DNA of 64,000 nt from Hyphomicrobiales bacterium (GCA_900469475.1 UBXG01000006.1:348820-412819); one strand, 5' to 3'. Shown: positions 20,168-30,019, counted from the first letter of the stretch. The notes: a model not told the origin generated them from the letters alone. Numbers and translations are program-made.

Positions 20168-21361
20168 TTGTTCATTCCCTTCTTCCTGAAGCTCAAGGAA
20201 GCGAAGGTTCCGGTGACGCTCCGGGAATTCCTGTCGCTGCTTGAGGGAATGGAAGAAGGGATTGCCGACTACGACGTCGAGGCCTTCTACTATCTGGCGC
20301 GCGCGACGCTGATCAAGGACGAGCGCTTCATCGACCGTTTCGACCAGGTCTTCGCCGATTACTTTCGTGGCGTCGAGGCGATCGGCGGCAATGCCGATGG
20401 AGAAGCGGCGGAGCCGGCCATCCTTCCCGAGGAATGGCTGCGCAAGCTCGCCGAGCGGCATCTGACCGAAGAGGAAAGACGGCAGATTGAGGCGCTCGGT
20501 GGCTTCGACAAGCTGATGGAGACGCTGCGCGAGCGGCTGGCCGAACAGAAGGGCCGGCATCAGGGCGGCTCGAAATGGATCGGCACGGCGGGCACCTCGC
20601 CCTTCGGCGCCTATGGCTATAACCCCGAAGGCGTGCGCATCGGCCAGGAAACCTCGCGCCACCGCCGCGCGGTAAAAGTCTGGGATCGACGCGACTTCAG
20701 GAATCTCGACGATGGCGTGGAGCTTGGCACCCGCAACATCAAGGTAGCGCTGAAACGCCTGCGACGCTGGGTACGCGAAGGCGCCGCCGAAGAACTGGAT
20801 CTTTCCGGCACCATCCGCTCCACCGCCGAACATGGCTATCTCGATGTCCAGACACGGCCGGAGCGCCGCAACGCCGTCAAGCTGCTGATGTTCTTCGATG
20901 TCGGCGGCTCGATGGACGATCATATCCGCGTCGTCGAAGAACTCTTCTCCGCCGCCCGCGCGGAGTTCCGCCACATGGAGTATTTCTACTTCCACAACTG
21001 CCTCTACGAGGGCGTCTGGAAGGACAATCGCCGCCGGCGCGTCGACATCACCGCCACGACCGACCTCATCCGCACCTTCGGTCCTGACTACCGCGTTGTC
21101 TTCGTCGGCGACGCATCCATGAGCCCCTACGAGATCACTCAAGCCGGCGGCTCGGTGGAACATTGGAACAAGGAGGCTGGGGAGGCCTGGCTCGCCCGAA
21201 TGACCGGCCATTTCCGCAAATGCATCTGGATCAATCCGGTGCCGGAAAGCTATTGGGGCCATACGACCTCGATCTCGATCATTCGCCGCCTGATGACCGA
21301 CCGCATGTATCCCCTGACGCTTGGAGGGTTGGAGAGAGCGACAAGGGAGTTGTCGCGCTGA
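20168..21361 (+). CDS. VWA domain-containing CoxE-like protein
   Basis: This is a 397-residue VWA protein of the CoxE-like group, the usual partner of a MoxR ATPase. The metal-ion site is visible as DVGGSMDDH (D-x-G-x-S) near residue 242, with a later FVGDASMS supplying the third loop. The N-terminus MFIPFFLKLKEAKVPVTLREF is strongly conserved in the family, which supports the TTG start 3 bp after the metA stop. It follows metA in the transcript instead of moxR, so its expression may share the SAM-responsive leader. It is probably a cytosolic adaptor for complex assembly. Confidence 0.88.
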   Translation: MFIPFFLKLKEAKVPVTLREFLSLLEGMEEGIADYDVEAFYYLARATLIKDERFIDRFDQVFADYFRGVEAIGGNADGEAAEPAILPEEWLRKLAERHLTEEERRQIEALGGFDKLMETLRERLAEQKGRHQGGSKWIGTAGTSPFGAYGYNPEGVRIGQETSRHRRAVKVWDRRDFRNLDDGVELGTRNIKVALKRLRRWVREGAAEELDLSGTIRSTAEHGYLDVQTRPERRNAVKLLMFFDVGGSMDDHIRVVEELFSAARAEFRHMEYFYFHNCLYEGVWKDNRRRRVDITATTDLIRTFGPDYRVVFVGDASMSPYEITQAGGSVEHWNKEAGEAWLARMTGHFRKCIWINPVPESYWGHTTSISIIRRLMTDRMYPLTLGGLERATRELSR

Positions 21362-21424
21362 GGCTGGATCAGTCTGGGTTTTGCAATGGTCAGGCGCGCA
21401 CTGTTCTGCTGCGCCCTCGTGCCT

Positions 21425-21569
21425 GGCCCCTCACCCCGACCCTCTCCCCGCTTGCGGGGAGAGGGAGTTCGACAGTGCCTCAAACTCTCTTCGCGATCCG
21501 AGTGGTCAATCCGGCTGGCTCGGTCGTCTCCTCTCCCCGCAAGTGGGAAGAGGGCTAGGGTGAGGGGCC
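21425..21569. repeat. Intergenic inverted-repeat element (MITE/RIME-like)
   Basis: Two arms of about 40 bp are inverted: one from GGCCCCTCACC through CTCTCCCCGCTTGCGGGGAG, the other from CTCCTCTCCCCGCAAGTGGG through GGTGAGGGGCC. Each arm also folds on itself around CCCCGC. The element occupies part of the 395-bp gene-free stretch between the VWA gene and galM. The rest of that stretch holds nothing I recognise. The arms match a palindrome type common in Proteobacteria; mobility is inferred. Confidence 0.7.
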
Positions 21570-21756
21570 GTTACAGAATCGACCCGCTCTGTCATAGGCA
21601 TTGCATACTTCCGGCGCAGCGTAGTGTCTCTAAAGCCAAACGGAGTCTTGATCCCCCTCTGCTCACCCCTAAATTTCGCCATCGAACTGGTTGCGGAACG
21701 GCGCGAATGGAGGCAGGGTCTGACCTCGCATACTCAAAAGCAATGGATGAGCTGAT

Positions 21757-22782
21757 ATGACGGAAAGCACTTTGCAGCGGGAACATTTTGGGACGACGGC
21801 GAATGGAGATATCGTCTATCGCGTCAAGATCGTCGGTGGCGGCCTGACCGCCCATATCATGTCCTGGGGGGCGGTCATCCAGGATCTGCGCCTTGACGGC
21901 CACGAGCCCTCGCTTCTGCTCGGCTTCGACAATTTCGCCGATTATCCCGCTCATTCCTCCTATTTCGGCGCCACGCCCGGCCGCTGCGCCAACCGCATCG
22001 GCGCCGGCCGCTTCACGCTCGACGGCAAGCAGTATCAGCTGGAGCTCAATGAAAAGGGCGTCACCCATCTGCATGGCGGCAAAGACAATATCGCCAAGCG
22101 CAACTGGACCATCGTCGAGCACGATACCGACCGTGTCGTCCTGAAGATTGTCGACCCCGACGGCCGCGCCGGCTATCCCGGCAACTGCACGATCCAGGCA
22201 ACCTATTGGGTGCATGGCAATGGCGAATTGTCGGTCACCTATGAATCGACCACCGACCAGCCCACTCTCGCCAATGTGTGCCAGCACGCCTATTTCAACC
22301 TCGACGGCCGCGACGATGCGCTCGGTCACGACATCATGATCGCCGCCGATCACTACACACCGACGGACGACAAACAGATACCGACAGGGGAAATCCGCTC
22401 CGTCGAAGGCACTGCCTTCGATTTCCGCGAGATGTCGCCGATGAAGCGTTTCGAAGGAAGCGAGCAGGCGCTCTACGACCATAATTTCTGCCTGTCCAGC
22501 GAGCGCACCGCCAAACGCTCCGTCGTGCTCGCCCGCAGCGTCAATTCCGGCGTCTCGCTCGAAGTGCGCACCACCGAGCCCGGCGTGCAGTTCTATGCCG
22601 GCTTCAAGCTCGATGTGCCGGTTCCCGGTCATGACGGCCGCAAGATCGGCCCGTTTGCCGGTTTCTGCCTGGAAACGCAGGTCTGGCCGGACGCCATCAA
22701 CCATGAAGGCTTCCCCAATGCTGTGCTCCGCCCGGGCGAGGTATTGCGGCAGGAAACGGATTACATCTTCACGAAGAACTAA
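21757..22782 (+). CDS. galM: Aldose 1-epimerase
   Basis: This is a mutarotase interconverting alpha and beta anomers of galactose and related aldoses; 341 residues, cytosolic, galactose mutarotase-like beta fold. Visible family signatures are GATPGRCANRI, NEKGVTHLHGGK, the conserved NVCQHAYFNLDG with the catalytic histidine, and FCLETQVWPDAINHEGFPN with the catalytic glutamate. It is preceded by a repeat-containing gap and followed by a RIME-like repeat, so it is probably monocistronic. An overlapping ATG at 21743 in another frame stops after five codons. Confidence 0.93.
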   Translation: MTESTLQREHFGTTANGDIVYRVKIVGGGLTAHIMSWGAVIQDLRLDGHEPSLLLGFDNFADYPAHSSYFGATPGRCANRIGAGRFTLDGKQYQLELNEKGVTHLHGGKDNIAKRNWTIVEHDTDRVVLKIVDPDGRAGYPGNCTIQATYWVHGNGELSVTYESTTDQPTLANVCQHAYFNLDGRDDALGHDIMIAADHYTPTDDKQIPTGEIRSVEGTAFDFREMSPMKRFEGSEQALYDHNFCLSSERTAKRSVVLARSVNSGVSLEVRTTEPGVQFYAGFKLDVPVPGHDGRKIGPFAGFCLETQVWPDAINHEGFPNAVLRPGEVLRQETDYIFTKN

Positions 22783-22785
22783 GCC

Positions 22786-22895
22786 GAGCATGATGCCGAA
22801 AAGTGTGAAGCGGTTTTCGGACGACATCATGCTCTACTTCCTTGATTCCAGAACGAATTCAGATTTTAGGCCGAATGGACTTAAAATCTGAATTT
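22786..22895. repeat. RIME-like palindromic element, copy A
   Basis: The core GAGCATGATGCCGAAAAG ... CGGACGACATCATGCTC is a long imperfect palindrome (22786-22834). A second palindrome, GAATTCAGATTTTA ... TAAAATCTGAATT, follows to about 22895. The same core recurs at 36518 and 51200. It begins 4 bp after the galM stop and may end that transcript. Confidence 0.85.
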
Positions 22896-22992
22896 GCTCT
22901 GGAGCATGCCCTGCTCTCACACTAATCGGCCGGGCGTCCAAAGCGCCCGGCCGATTCTTTTTTGCACTGCGGACAGATTCATCTTGTGAATT

Positions 22993-23031
22993 GGTTCTAA
23001 ATAGGTTCTATATGACGGCCATGGATAGAAC
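22993..23031. promoter_or_regulatory. Candidate GntR operator cluster
   Basis: GGTTCTA occurs twice in direct orientation (22993-22999 and 23004-23010, 11 bp apart) and once inverted as TAGAACC (23025-23031) across the start of the GntR gene. This arrangement suggests autoregulation and control of the amino-sugar operon. Confidence 0.55.
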
Positions 23032-23794
23032 CAGTTTGATCGCCGAATTGAACAATCGCGGCCTCAGCGACGGGGCTGGTAGCGGCCCGCTATATAAGCG
23101 CCTGGCACAAGCGCTGACCGGCCTGATCCAGGAGGGTCTGCTGAAACCGGGCACGGCACTTCCGGGCGAGCGCGATCTCGCCAGCGCACTGGAAATCGGC
23201 CGCGTTACCGTGCGAACGGCCTATCGCGACCTGCTCACTTCAGGCGTCATCGAATCCCGCCACGGCAGCGGCACCTTCGTCTCGCAGCATGTGGAGCGCA
23301 TCGAGCAGCCGCTCTGGCGGCTCTCCTCCTTTTCCGCAGACATGCGATCGCGCGGCCGCGAACCGGCAGCGCGCATCCTGTCCCGCACCGTCAGCGCGCC
23401 CGCGCCGGAGGAATCCTTCCTGCTCGGCCTCGGCCTTGATGAGCCCGTATTGCGGCTCGATCGACTGCGCCTGGCGGATGGCCAGCCGCTCGCCATCGAG
23501 CGCGCCGTCGTTCCCATCAAGTTCCTGGGTGAGGAGGCCATATCCGAGGGATCGCTTTATGACGCTCTGGCCGCCAAAGGCTTCAAGCCCGTGCGCGCCC
23601 AGCAGAGGCTGACCGCCGTGACGCTCGACCCGACCTCCGCCTCGATCCTGACCGTGAAGGCCGGAGCGCCCGCGCTTCTGATCGAGCGTGTCTCCCGCCT
23701 CGCGGACCAGCGCGTTGTTGAATATACCCGCTCGCATTACCGCGGCGATGCCTATGATTTTGTTGCTGAATTGAGAATTGGAGATGACCTATGA
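23012..23794 (+). CDS. GntR/HutC-family transcriptional regulator of the amino-sugar operon
   Basis: This is a repressor-type regulator with an N-terminal winged helix (GTALPGERDLASALEIGRVTVR, residues about 45-65) and a C-terminal UTRA effector domain (LRLDRLRLADGQPLAIERAV onward), about 260 residues. HutC-type members of this kind control N-acetylglucosamine use and sense a phosphorylated sugar. The stop overlaps the SIS gene (ATGA), so it heads the operon. ATG 23012 or 23021 could start it; neither has a clear SD, and repeated GGTTCTA elements overlap the region. Confidence 0.88.
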   Translation: MTAMDRTSLIAELNNRGLSDGAGSGPLYKRLAQALTGLIQEGLLKPGTALPGERDLASALEIGRVTVRTAYRDLLTSGVIESRHGSGTFVSQHVERIEQPLWRLSSFSADMRSRGREPAARILSRTVSAPAPEESFLLGLGLDEPVLRLDRLRLADGQPLAIERAVVPIKFLGEEAISEGSLYDALAAKGFKPVRAQQRLTAVTLDPTSASILTVKAGAPALLIERVSRLADQRVVEYTRSHYRGDAYDFVAELRIGDDL

Positions 23795-24822
23795 GCGAGA
23801 CCCAATCCCTGATGCTGACGGAAGCCGGCCAATCGCCTGAGGTGGTTGCGACGCTGCTTGAAAAAGAAAAGCCTGCTTTTGCCGAGATCGCGAAGCTCTT
23901 CTCGACCGGTCGCCCATCCCTGATCACGACAGCCGCGCGCGGCTCTTCCGACCATGCCGCTACCTTCTTCAAATATCTCTTCGAAATCTCCTGCGGCGTC
24001 CCGGTCGCCTCCGTCGGCCCGTCGATCGCCTCCGTTTATGGCGCTCCGCTGCATCTGAAGGGCGGCATTCACTTCACGGTCTCCCAGTCCGGCGGCAGCC
24101 CCGATATCATCGCCATGCAGGCCGCCGCAAAGAAGGGTGGCGCAACGACGATCGCCGTCGTCAACGTCACCGACAGCCCGCTCGCCAAGGAAGCCGACAT
24201 CGTGCTCGGCCTGAACGCCGGCAAGGAACAGAGCGTCGCCGCGACCAAATCCTTCATCGCCTCGGTTGCCGCTCTTGCCGGTGTCACGGCTGCGGTGTCG
24301 CAGGACAAGGCGCTGATCGATGGTCTTGCCAAGCTGCCGGAGGCGCTTGCCGCGACCTCGGGCATCGACGGCAGGGCGGCCGAAGATGTGCTCTTCGACG
24401 CCTCCTCGCTCTATACCGGCGGCCGTGGCCCGGCTTTCGCCATTGCACTCGAAGCGGCCTTGAAGGCGAAGGAAACCGCCGGCCTTCATGCCGAAGCCTT
24501 CTCGCTCGCCGAACTCATGCACGGGCCGATGCGCCTCGTGCAGCCGGGCTTCCCGATCGTCGCCTTTTCGCCCGACGACGCAGCCTTCGCCAACAATGCC
24601 AAGGCGCTGGAACGGCTCCAGAAGCTCGGCGCCACCGCCGTCTCCTTCTCGACCGCGCCGCTTGCCGGCATCAACCTGCGCATGCCGACGACAGGCAACG
24701 GCCTGCTCGACCCGCTCGTGTCGCTGCTGTGCTACTATCGCCTCATCGAGTCGGTGACCCGCCGCAAGGGCTTCGACCCGGATAAGCCGGCTAATCTTCT
24801 CAAGGTAACGGAGACCATGTGA
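23791..24822 (+). CDS. SIS-domain glucosamine-6-phosphate deaminase-like protein (NagB-II type)
   Basis: This 343-residue protein has two sugar-isomerase (SIS) domains and resembles the isomerase half of GlmS without the glutaminase part. Visible signatures are TTAARGSSDHA, SQSGGSPDIIAM, GKEQSVAATKSF and AEAFSLAELMHGP, which bind the sugar phosphate. With nagA next to it and no classical nagB in the window, it probably deaminates glucosamine-6-phosphate to fructose-6-phosphate. It overlaps the regulator gene by 4 bp and the nagA start by one base. Confidence 0.87.
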   Translation: MSETQSLMLTEAGQSPEVVATLLEKEKPAFAEIAKLFSTGRPSLITTAARGSSDHAATFFKYLFEISCGVPVASVGPSIASVYGAPLHLKGGIHFTVSQSGGSPDIIAMQAAAKKGGATTIAVVNVTDSPLAKEADIVLGLNAGKEQSVAATKSFIASVAALAGVTAAVSQDKALIDGLAKLPEALAATSGIDGRAAEDVLFDASSLYTGGRGPAFAIALEAALKAKETAGLHAEAFSLAELMHGPMRLVQPGFPIVAFSPDDAAFANNAKALERLQKLGATAVSFSTAPLAGINLRMPTTGNGLLDPLVSLLCYYRLIESVTRRKGFDPDKPANLLKVTETM

Positions 24823-25979
24823 TGGACTACAAGGTCTTTACCGGCGCCCGCATCTTCGATGGCGACCGGTTTCACGAGGATAGCGCGTTGGTGATCGGCA
24901 ATGGCCGCATCCATGCCATCACCGGCATCAACGATGTGCCCGATAATGCCGAAACCATTCAGCTGAAAGGCGGCGTTCTCTCTCCGGGCTTCATCGACGC
25001 GCAGGTCAACGGCGGCGGCGGCCGCATGCTGAATGACGAGCCCTCGCCGGCGTCCATGTACATGATCGCCGAAGGGCACCGCCCCTACGGCACGACATCG
25101 GTGCTGCCGACGCTGATAACCGATGTCGCAGCCGCAACGACGGCCGCGATCGAAGCGGCCATCGAAGCCGTGAAGGCCAATCGCGGCGTCGCCGGCCTGC
25201 ATCTGGAAGGCCCGCATTTGGCGCCTGCCCGCAAGGGTGCGCATCTGGCCGAACTGATGCGTCCGGTCGAAGACAGCGACGTCAAGACTTTCATCCGCGC
25301 CCGCGAGGCGATCGGCACGCTGCTGGTCACCATGGCGGCCGAGCAGGTGACGGAGCGGCAGGTGCAGGCGCTCGCCGAAGGCGGCGTCATCGTCAGCATC
25401 GGCCATAGCGATTGCACGGCTGAAGCCGCCGATGCGCGCTTCGACGCCGGCGCCCGCGGCGTTACCCACCTTTTCAATGCCATGAGCCAGATGGGCCATC
25501 GTGCGCCCGGCCTCGTCGGCGCAGCGATCGACCATCCCGCCCCCTGGTGCGGCATCATCGCCGATGGTCATCACGTCGAGCCGACGGCGCTTAGGGTTGC
25601 ACTGCGCGCGAAACGCGGTGAGGGCCGTCTGTTCTTTGTCACCGATGCCATGTCGCTGGTCGGCACCGATCTTCCGAGTTTCACGCTGAACGGCCGCACG
25701 GTCTATCGCACCAAGGGCGGCTATTGCTCCAAGCTGACGCTCGATGACGGCACGCTGGCAGGCTCTGATGTCGATATGGCCTCGACCATTCGCTATGGCG
25801 TCAATATTCTCGAGCTGCCATTGGCTGAAGCCCTGCGCATGGCGACCTCCTACCCTGCCCGCTTCCTCCGGCTTGCCGATCGCGGCCATTTGGCGCCGGG
25901 AATGCGTGCCGATCTCGTTCACATAAACGACGGCATCGAAGTCACGGAAACATGGATCTCAGGTCAAGCTTCGGCCTGA
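24822..25979 (+). CDS. nagA: N-acetylglucosamine-6-phosphate deacetylase
   Basis: This is a cytosolic metal-dependent amidohydrolase that removes acetate from GlcNAc-6-phosphate; 385 residues. Visible are the metal-site segment [17 protein letters not shown], the histidine in [30 protein letters not shown], and [11 protein letters not shown] with the catalytic aspartate. ATG 24822 lies in TGATG with the previous stop; an apparent GTG one codon earlier is less likely. The next SIS gene starts about 23 bp after its stop. It supplies the substrate for the SIS deaminase upstream. Confidence 0.94.
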   Translation: MDYKVFTGARIFDGDRFHEDSALVIGNGRIHAITGINDVPDNAETIQLKGGVLSPGFIDAQVNGGGGRMLNDEPSPASMYMIAEGHRPYGTTSVLPTLITDVAAATTAAIEAAIEAVKANRGVAGLHLEGPHLAPARKGAHLAELMRPVEDSDVKTFIRAREAIGTLLVTMAAEQVTERQVQALAEGGVIVSIGHSDCTAEAADARFDAGARGVTHLFNAMSQMGHRAPGLVGAAIDHPAPWCGIIADGHHVEPTALRVALRAKRGEGRLFFVTDAMSLVGTDLPSFTLNGRTVYRTKGGYCSKLTLDDGTLAGSDVDMASTIRYGVNILELPLAEALRMATSYPARFLRLADRGHLAPGMRADLVHINDGIEVTETWISGQASA

Positions 25980-26002
25980 CACAGCGTATGAGGAAGCTCG
26001 GC

Positions 26003-26731
26003 ATGAGCGCAGTCACGGACAACTATTTCTCCGCTCTCATCGGTCGGTTAGAGACCCTGCGCGAAACGTTGGCCGAGCCCATGTCCCGGGCCTCGGCCGC
26101 CATTTGCGCGGCCGCGCGCGCCGACCGCCGCGTCTATGTCTTTGGCACCGGCCATTCGCATATGCTGGCCGAAGAGGTGCATTATCGCGCCGGCGGCCTC
26201 GCCTTCACCATTCCCGTGCTCGTGGGCTCCGCCATGCTGCATGAAGGCGCCGTCATCAGTTCGGTCTATGAACGCACCGAAGGCCTTATCCGCCCGGTCT
26301 TCGAGCGCTACGGCATGCAGCCGGGCGATGTGCTGATCATCGCCTCCAATTCCGGCGTCAACGCAGCACCGATCGAGGCGGCGGATTATGGCCGCGAGAT
26401 CGGCGCAACGGTCATCGCCATCACGTCGCTCGCCTATTCGGCCGCCATCGCCAATGGACGTAGGAAGCTCGCCGATATCGCCGATATCGTGCTGGACAAC
26501 GGCCTGCCGCCCGGTGACGCGATGATAGAGCTGTCGGGAACGGAGCTGAAGGTCGGGCCGGCCTCAACAGCCGTCGGCGCGACGGTGCTGAACGCCATCT
26601 TCGCCGATGTCGCCGCCGAACTCTGTAAAGATGGCAATCCACCCGTCTACCTCAGCGCCAACATGCCAGGCGCCAAGGAAATCAATCAGCGGCTGGTCAA
26701 GAAATATAGACCGCGCAATCCGCATCTATAA
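26003..26731 (+). CDS. SIS-domain protein (single domain)
   Basis: This 242-residue single-SIS protein is cytosolic. [11 protein letters not shown] and [20 protein letters not shown] are the sugar-phosphate binding loops. Relatives are annotated only as sugar-isomerase-domain proteins; MurNAc-6-phosphate etherase (MurQ) is a more distant alternative. ATG 26003 was chosen (AGGAAG 6-7 bp upstream); the frame also opens inside nagA at 25952. As the last gene of the nag operon it may handle another amino-sugar phosphate. A strong hairpin follows. Confidence 0.8.
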   Translation: MSAVTDNYFSALIGRLETLRETLAEPMSRASAAICAAARADRRVYVFGTGHSHMLAEEVHYRAGGLAFTIPVLVGSAMLHEGAVISSVYERTEGLIRPVFERYGMQPGDVLIIASNSGVNAAPIEAADYGREIGATVIAITSLAYSAAIANGRRKLADIADIVLDNGLPPGDAMIELSGTELKVGPASTAVGATVLNAIFADVAAELCKDGNPPVYLSANMPGAKEINQRLVKKYRPRNPHL

Positions 26732-26794
26732 TGCATTCAGCGAAGAATATTGAACCGCTTTGCGTCTGGCATTGCCTGAAAGCAGCCAGATAAA

Positions 26795-26828
26795 GAGGCC
26801 GAGCGGTTCCCGTGAATCGCTCGGCCTC
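26795..26828. terminator. Hairpin between the nag operon and the RND pump
   Basis: GAGGCCGAGCG and CGCTCGGCCTC form a perfect 11-bp stem around a 12-base loop, between two convergent genes. The T content after it is modest (TCCTCTGTT) on the plus strand; on the minus strand TTTATC follows. It probably serves both directions. Confidence 0.7.
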
Positions 26829-26842
26829 TCCTCTGTTAGATA

Positions 26843-29800
26843 TCATTGTGCTGCGGCATCGGTGGCCAAGGGCTCCTGCGCGGCTTCCGCCTGCTTGCGC
26901 CGCCTGCGCAGGACGACATAGAAGACCGGCGTCAGGAACAGGCCGAACAGCGTCACGCCGAGCATGCCGGAGAAAACGGCCGTACCGAGCGACTGACGCA
27001 TTTCGGCGCCAGGGCCTGTCGCAACCATCAGCGGCACGACGCCGAAGATGAAGGCGAAGGCCGTCATCAGGATCGGGCGCAGGCGCAGATGACTGGCCTC
27101 GATGGCCGCCTCCACCGCACTCTTTCCCTCTGCCTGCGCCTGCCGGGCGAATTCTACGATCAGGATCGCGTTCTTGGCCGCAAGGCCGATCAGCACGATT
27201 AGCCCGATCTGCGTCAGGATATTGTTGTCCATTCCTCTCAGATGAACGCCGATCAGCGCCGCCAGCACCGCCAGCGGCACGATGAGGATGATCGCAAGCG
27301 GCAGGATCCAGCTTTCATACTGCGCCGACAGCGCCAGGAAGACGAAGATGACCGATAGGGCGAAGATATAGATCGCCGTATTGCCGGTATGTTTTTCCTG
27401 ATAGGCGAGTTCGGTCCATTCGAAGGTCGTGCCCGAGGGCAAGAGGTTCTTGGCCAGCCCCTCCATGGTATCGAGTGCAGTACCCGTGGAAACCCCCGGT
27501 CCCGGATTGCCCTGTAGGGGAACCGAGACATACATGTTGTAGCGCTGGACGAGCGCCGGCCCGGTCGTATCGCGGATATCGACCAGCGTGCCGAGCGGCA
27601 CCAGCGCGCCCGTCGCCGAGCGCACCTTCAGCGCCAGAATGTCCTCGCGATCCATGCGATATTGCTGGTCTGCCTGCGCCCGCACCTGGTAGACGCGGCC
27701 GAAGGCGTTGAAGTCGTTGACATAGGACGTGCCGAGGTTGATCGACAGCGTCTCGAAGATATTCGGGATCGGCACGTTGAGTGCGCGCGCCTTATCACGG
27801 TCGATCGCCAGGAAATATTGCGGGCTGTTGGCGGAGAAGGTGGTGAAGACGCCGCTGACGCCCTTGTTCTGTGCGGCAGCGCCCATCATCTGATAGGCGA
27901 GCGGCAGGATGCGGCGCATGTCGGGATTTTCCCGGTCCATGATCTGCATCTTGAAGCCGCCGGAATTGCCGACGCCGCGGATCGAAGGCGGCGGAATGGC
28001 GATGATGAAGGCTTCCTGGAGACCCTGCAAGCTGCCATAGAGCTGGCCGATGATCTTGGTCGCCGTATCCCCGGTCTTCAGGCGTTCCTCGAATGGCTTG
28101 AACGGCGTGAAGATGACGCCCGAATTCGAGGCATTGGTAAAGGTTGCACCGTTGAAGCCGGCGAAGGCGACGGCATTGGCGATACCAGGCGTCTTGCTGA
28201 TGATATCGGTCGCCTTCTGGATGACGGCATTGGTGCGCGCAAGCGACGCGCCGTCAGGCAGCTGCACGACGACAATGGCATAGCCCTGGTCCATGGTTGG
28301 AACGAAGCCTTGCGGGACGATCCTGCCCATATACCAGGTTCCCGCGAGCAACCCTGCGAAGACGAGAAGTGCACAGGCAAGCGCCGCCCAGGTTGTCACA
28401 AGGTGTCGGATGATCCACGAATAGCCGCCGCTCATCCGCTCGAAGCCGCGGTTGAACCCGTCTCCCAAGGCGCGGCCGAACCGCGCGAAGACATTGTTGG
28501 ATTTCTCGTAGCTGTGGGGGCGCAGCACGATCGCGGCGATCGCCGGCGAGAGCGTCAGCGAGTTCAGGCACGAAATCGCCGTCGCGACCGAAATCGTCAC
28601 TGCGAACTGCCGGTAGAATTGGCCTGAGATGCCGGGGATAAAGGCTGTCGGCACGAAGACGGCGATCAGCACCAGCGAGATTGCCAGAACCGCCGTACCC
28701 ACCTCGTTCATCGTCACATGCGACGCCTCTTTTGGCGTCATGCCGAGCGCGAGGTTTCGCTCGACATTCTCAACGACAACGATCGCGTCATCGACGACGA
28801 TGCCGATGGCGAGCACCAGGCCGAACAGCGTCAGCATGTTCAGCGAGAAGCCGAAGGCGAGCAGGAACGCGAAGGTGCCGATCAACGATACCGGTATGGC
28901 GACGATTGGAATGATCGCCGTCCGCCAGGACTGCAGGAAGACCAGCACGACGATGGCAACGAGGATAGCCGCCTCGAAGATCGTCTTGTAGACCTCGTGG
29001 ATGGATTCGGCGATGAACTCCGTGGGGTTATAGATGATGCGGTATTCGAGCCCCTGCGGGAAATCCTGCGCCAGGCTTTCCATCGTCTTTTGAATATCGG
29101 CGGCGGCATCGAGCGCGTTCGTGCCCGGGCGTGCGAAGACGCCGAGCGCCACCGCCGGGCTGCCGTTCAGATAGCTGTTGGTGACGTAGTCCTGCGCGCC
29201 GAGCTCGATGCGAGCGACATCCTGCAGCTGCACGAGACGACCGTTGCCCGTCGCCTTCACGATGACATAGCGGAATTGCCGCGCGTCGGAAAAACGCCCC
29301 TGCGTGGTGACGGTATATTGGAACGCGTTGGTGCCGGACACCGGTGGCCCGCCAATCGTACCGCCGGAAACCTGCACGTTCTGATCGCGAAGCGCCTGAA
29401 CGATGTCGCCGGCGGTCATGCCGTAGGCGGCGAGCTTTTCCGGATCCAGCCAGATACGCAGCGAATATTGGCGCTCGCCGAAGAGCTGGACGTCGCCGAC
29501 GCCATCGAGACGAACCAGAAGGTCGCGGATGCGCGTACGGGCATAGTTGGAAATATAGAGCTGGTCGTAGCGATTGTTCGGCGAGAGGAGATGCACGACC
29601 ATCATCAGGTCGGGCGAGCTCTTGACCGTAGTGATGCCGATGCGGCGGACATCATCGGGCAGTCGCGGTTCGGCAATGGCGACGCGGTTCTGCACCAGCA
29701 CCTGTGCCTTGTCGAGATCGGTGCCGAGCTTGAAGGTGATCGTCAGCGCCATGGAGCCATCGGCGCTCGAATAGGAGGACATATAGAGCATGTCCTCGAC

Positions 29801-30019
29801 GCCGTTGATTTCCTGTTCGATCGGCGTCGCCACCGTATCGGCTATGGTCTGCGCGTCGGCACCCGGATAGGAGGTACGCACGACGATGGTCGGCGGCGCG
29901 ACTTCAGGATATTGCGCCACCGGCAGCTGGAAATAGGCGATGCCGCCGACGATCAGCAGCACGATGGATAGGACCGATGCAAAGATCGGCCGATCGACGA
30001 AGAAGTGGGAAAACCTCAT
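26843..30019 (-). CDS. RND multidrug efflux permease (HAE1, AcrB-like)
   Basis: This is a 1058-residue inner-membrane proton-driven pump with twelve expected helices and two large periplasmic loops. The N-terminus (FFVDRPIFASVLSIVLLIVGGIAYFQLPVAQYPEVAPP) is diagnostic in arrangement. The helix-4 motif GIVVDDAIVVVENVER contains the paired aspartates of the proton relay. It exports hydrophobic drugs, dyes or plant compounds with the fusion protein encoded upstream (ATGA overlap); no outer-membrane channel gene lies next to it, so a distant TolC-like protein is presumably shared. Confidence 0.95.
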   Translation of the reverse strand: MRFSHFFVDRPIFASVLSIVLLIVGGIAYFQLPVAQYPEVAPPTIVVRTSYPGADAQTIADTVATPIEQEINGVEDMLYMSSYSSADGSMALTITFKLGTDLDKAQVLVQNRVAIAEPRLPDDVRRIGITTVKSSPDLMMVVHLLSPNNRYDQLYISNYARTRIRDLLVRLDGVGDVQLFGERQYSLRIWLDPEKLAAYGMTAGDIVQALRDQNVQVSGGTIGGPPVSGTNAFQYTVTTQGRFSDARQFRYVIVKATGNGRLVQLQDVARIELGAQDYVTNSYLNGSPAVALGVFARPGTNALDAAADIQKTMESLAQDFPQGLEYRIIYNPTEFIAESIHEVYKTIFEAAILVAIVVLVFLQSWRTAIIPIVAIPVSLIGTFAFLLAFGFSLNMLTLFGLVLAIGIVVDDAIVVVENVERNLALGMTPKEASHVTMNEVGTAVLAISLVLIAVFVPTAFIPGISGQFYRQFAVTISVATAISCLNSLTLSPAIAAIVLRPHSYEKSNNVFARFGRALGDGFNRGFERMSGGYSWIIRHLVTTWAALACALLVFAGLLAGTWYMGRIVPQGFVPTMDQGYAIVVVQLPDGASLARTNAVIQKATDIISKTPGIANAVAFAGFNGATFTNASNSGVIFTPFKPFEERLKTGDTATKIIGQLYGSLQGLQEAFIIAIPPPSIRGVGNSGGFKMQIMDRENPDMRRILPLAYQMMGAAAQNKGVSGVFTTFSANSPQYFLAIDRDKARALNVPIPNIFETLSINLGTSYVNDFNAFGRVYQVRAQADQQYRMDREDILALKVRSATGALVPLGTLVDIRDTTGPALVQRYNMYVSVPLQGNPGPGVSTGTALDTMEGLAKNLLPSGTTFEWTELAYQEKHTGNTAIYIFALSVIFVFLALSAQYESWILPLAIILIVPLAVLAALIGVHLRGMDNNILTQIGLIVLIGLAAKNAILIVEFARQAQAEGKSAVEAAIEASHLRLRPILMTAFAFIFGVVPLMVATGPGAEMRQSLGTAVFSGMLGVTLFGLFLTPVFYVVLRRRRKQAEAAQEPLATDAAAQ

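Noticed and set aside
19199..21262. A 687-codon minus-strand open frame across metA and the VWA gene
   Set aside because: It is the antisense shadow of two well-supported genes in GC-rich DNA; its translation has no family look and no ribosome site.
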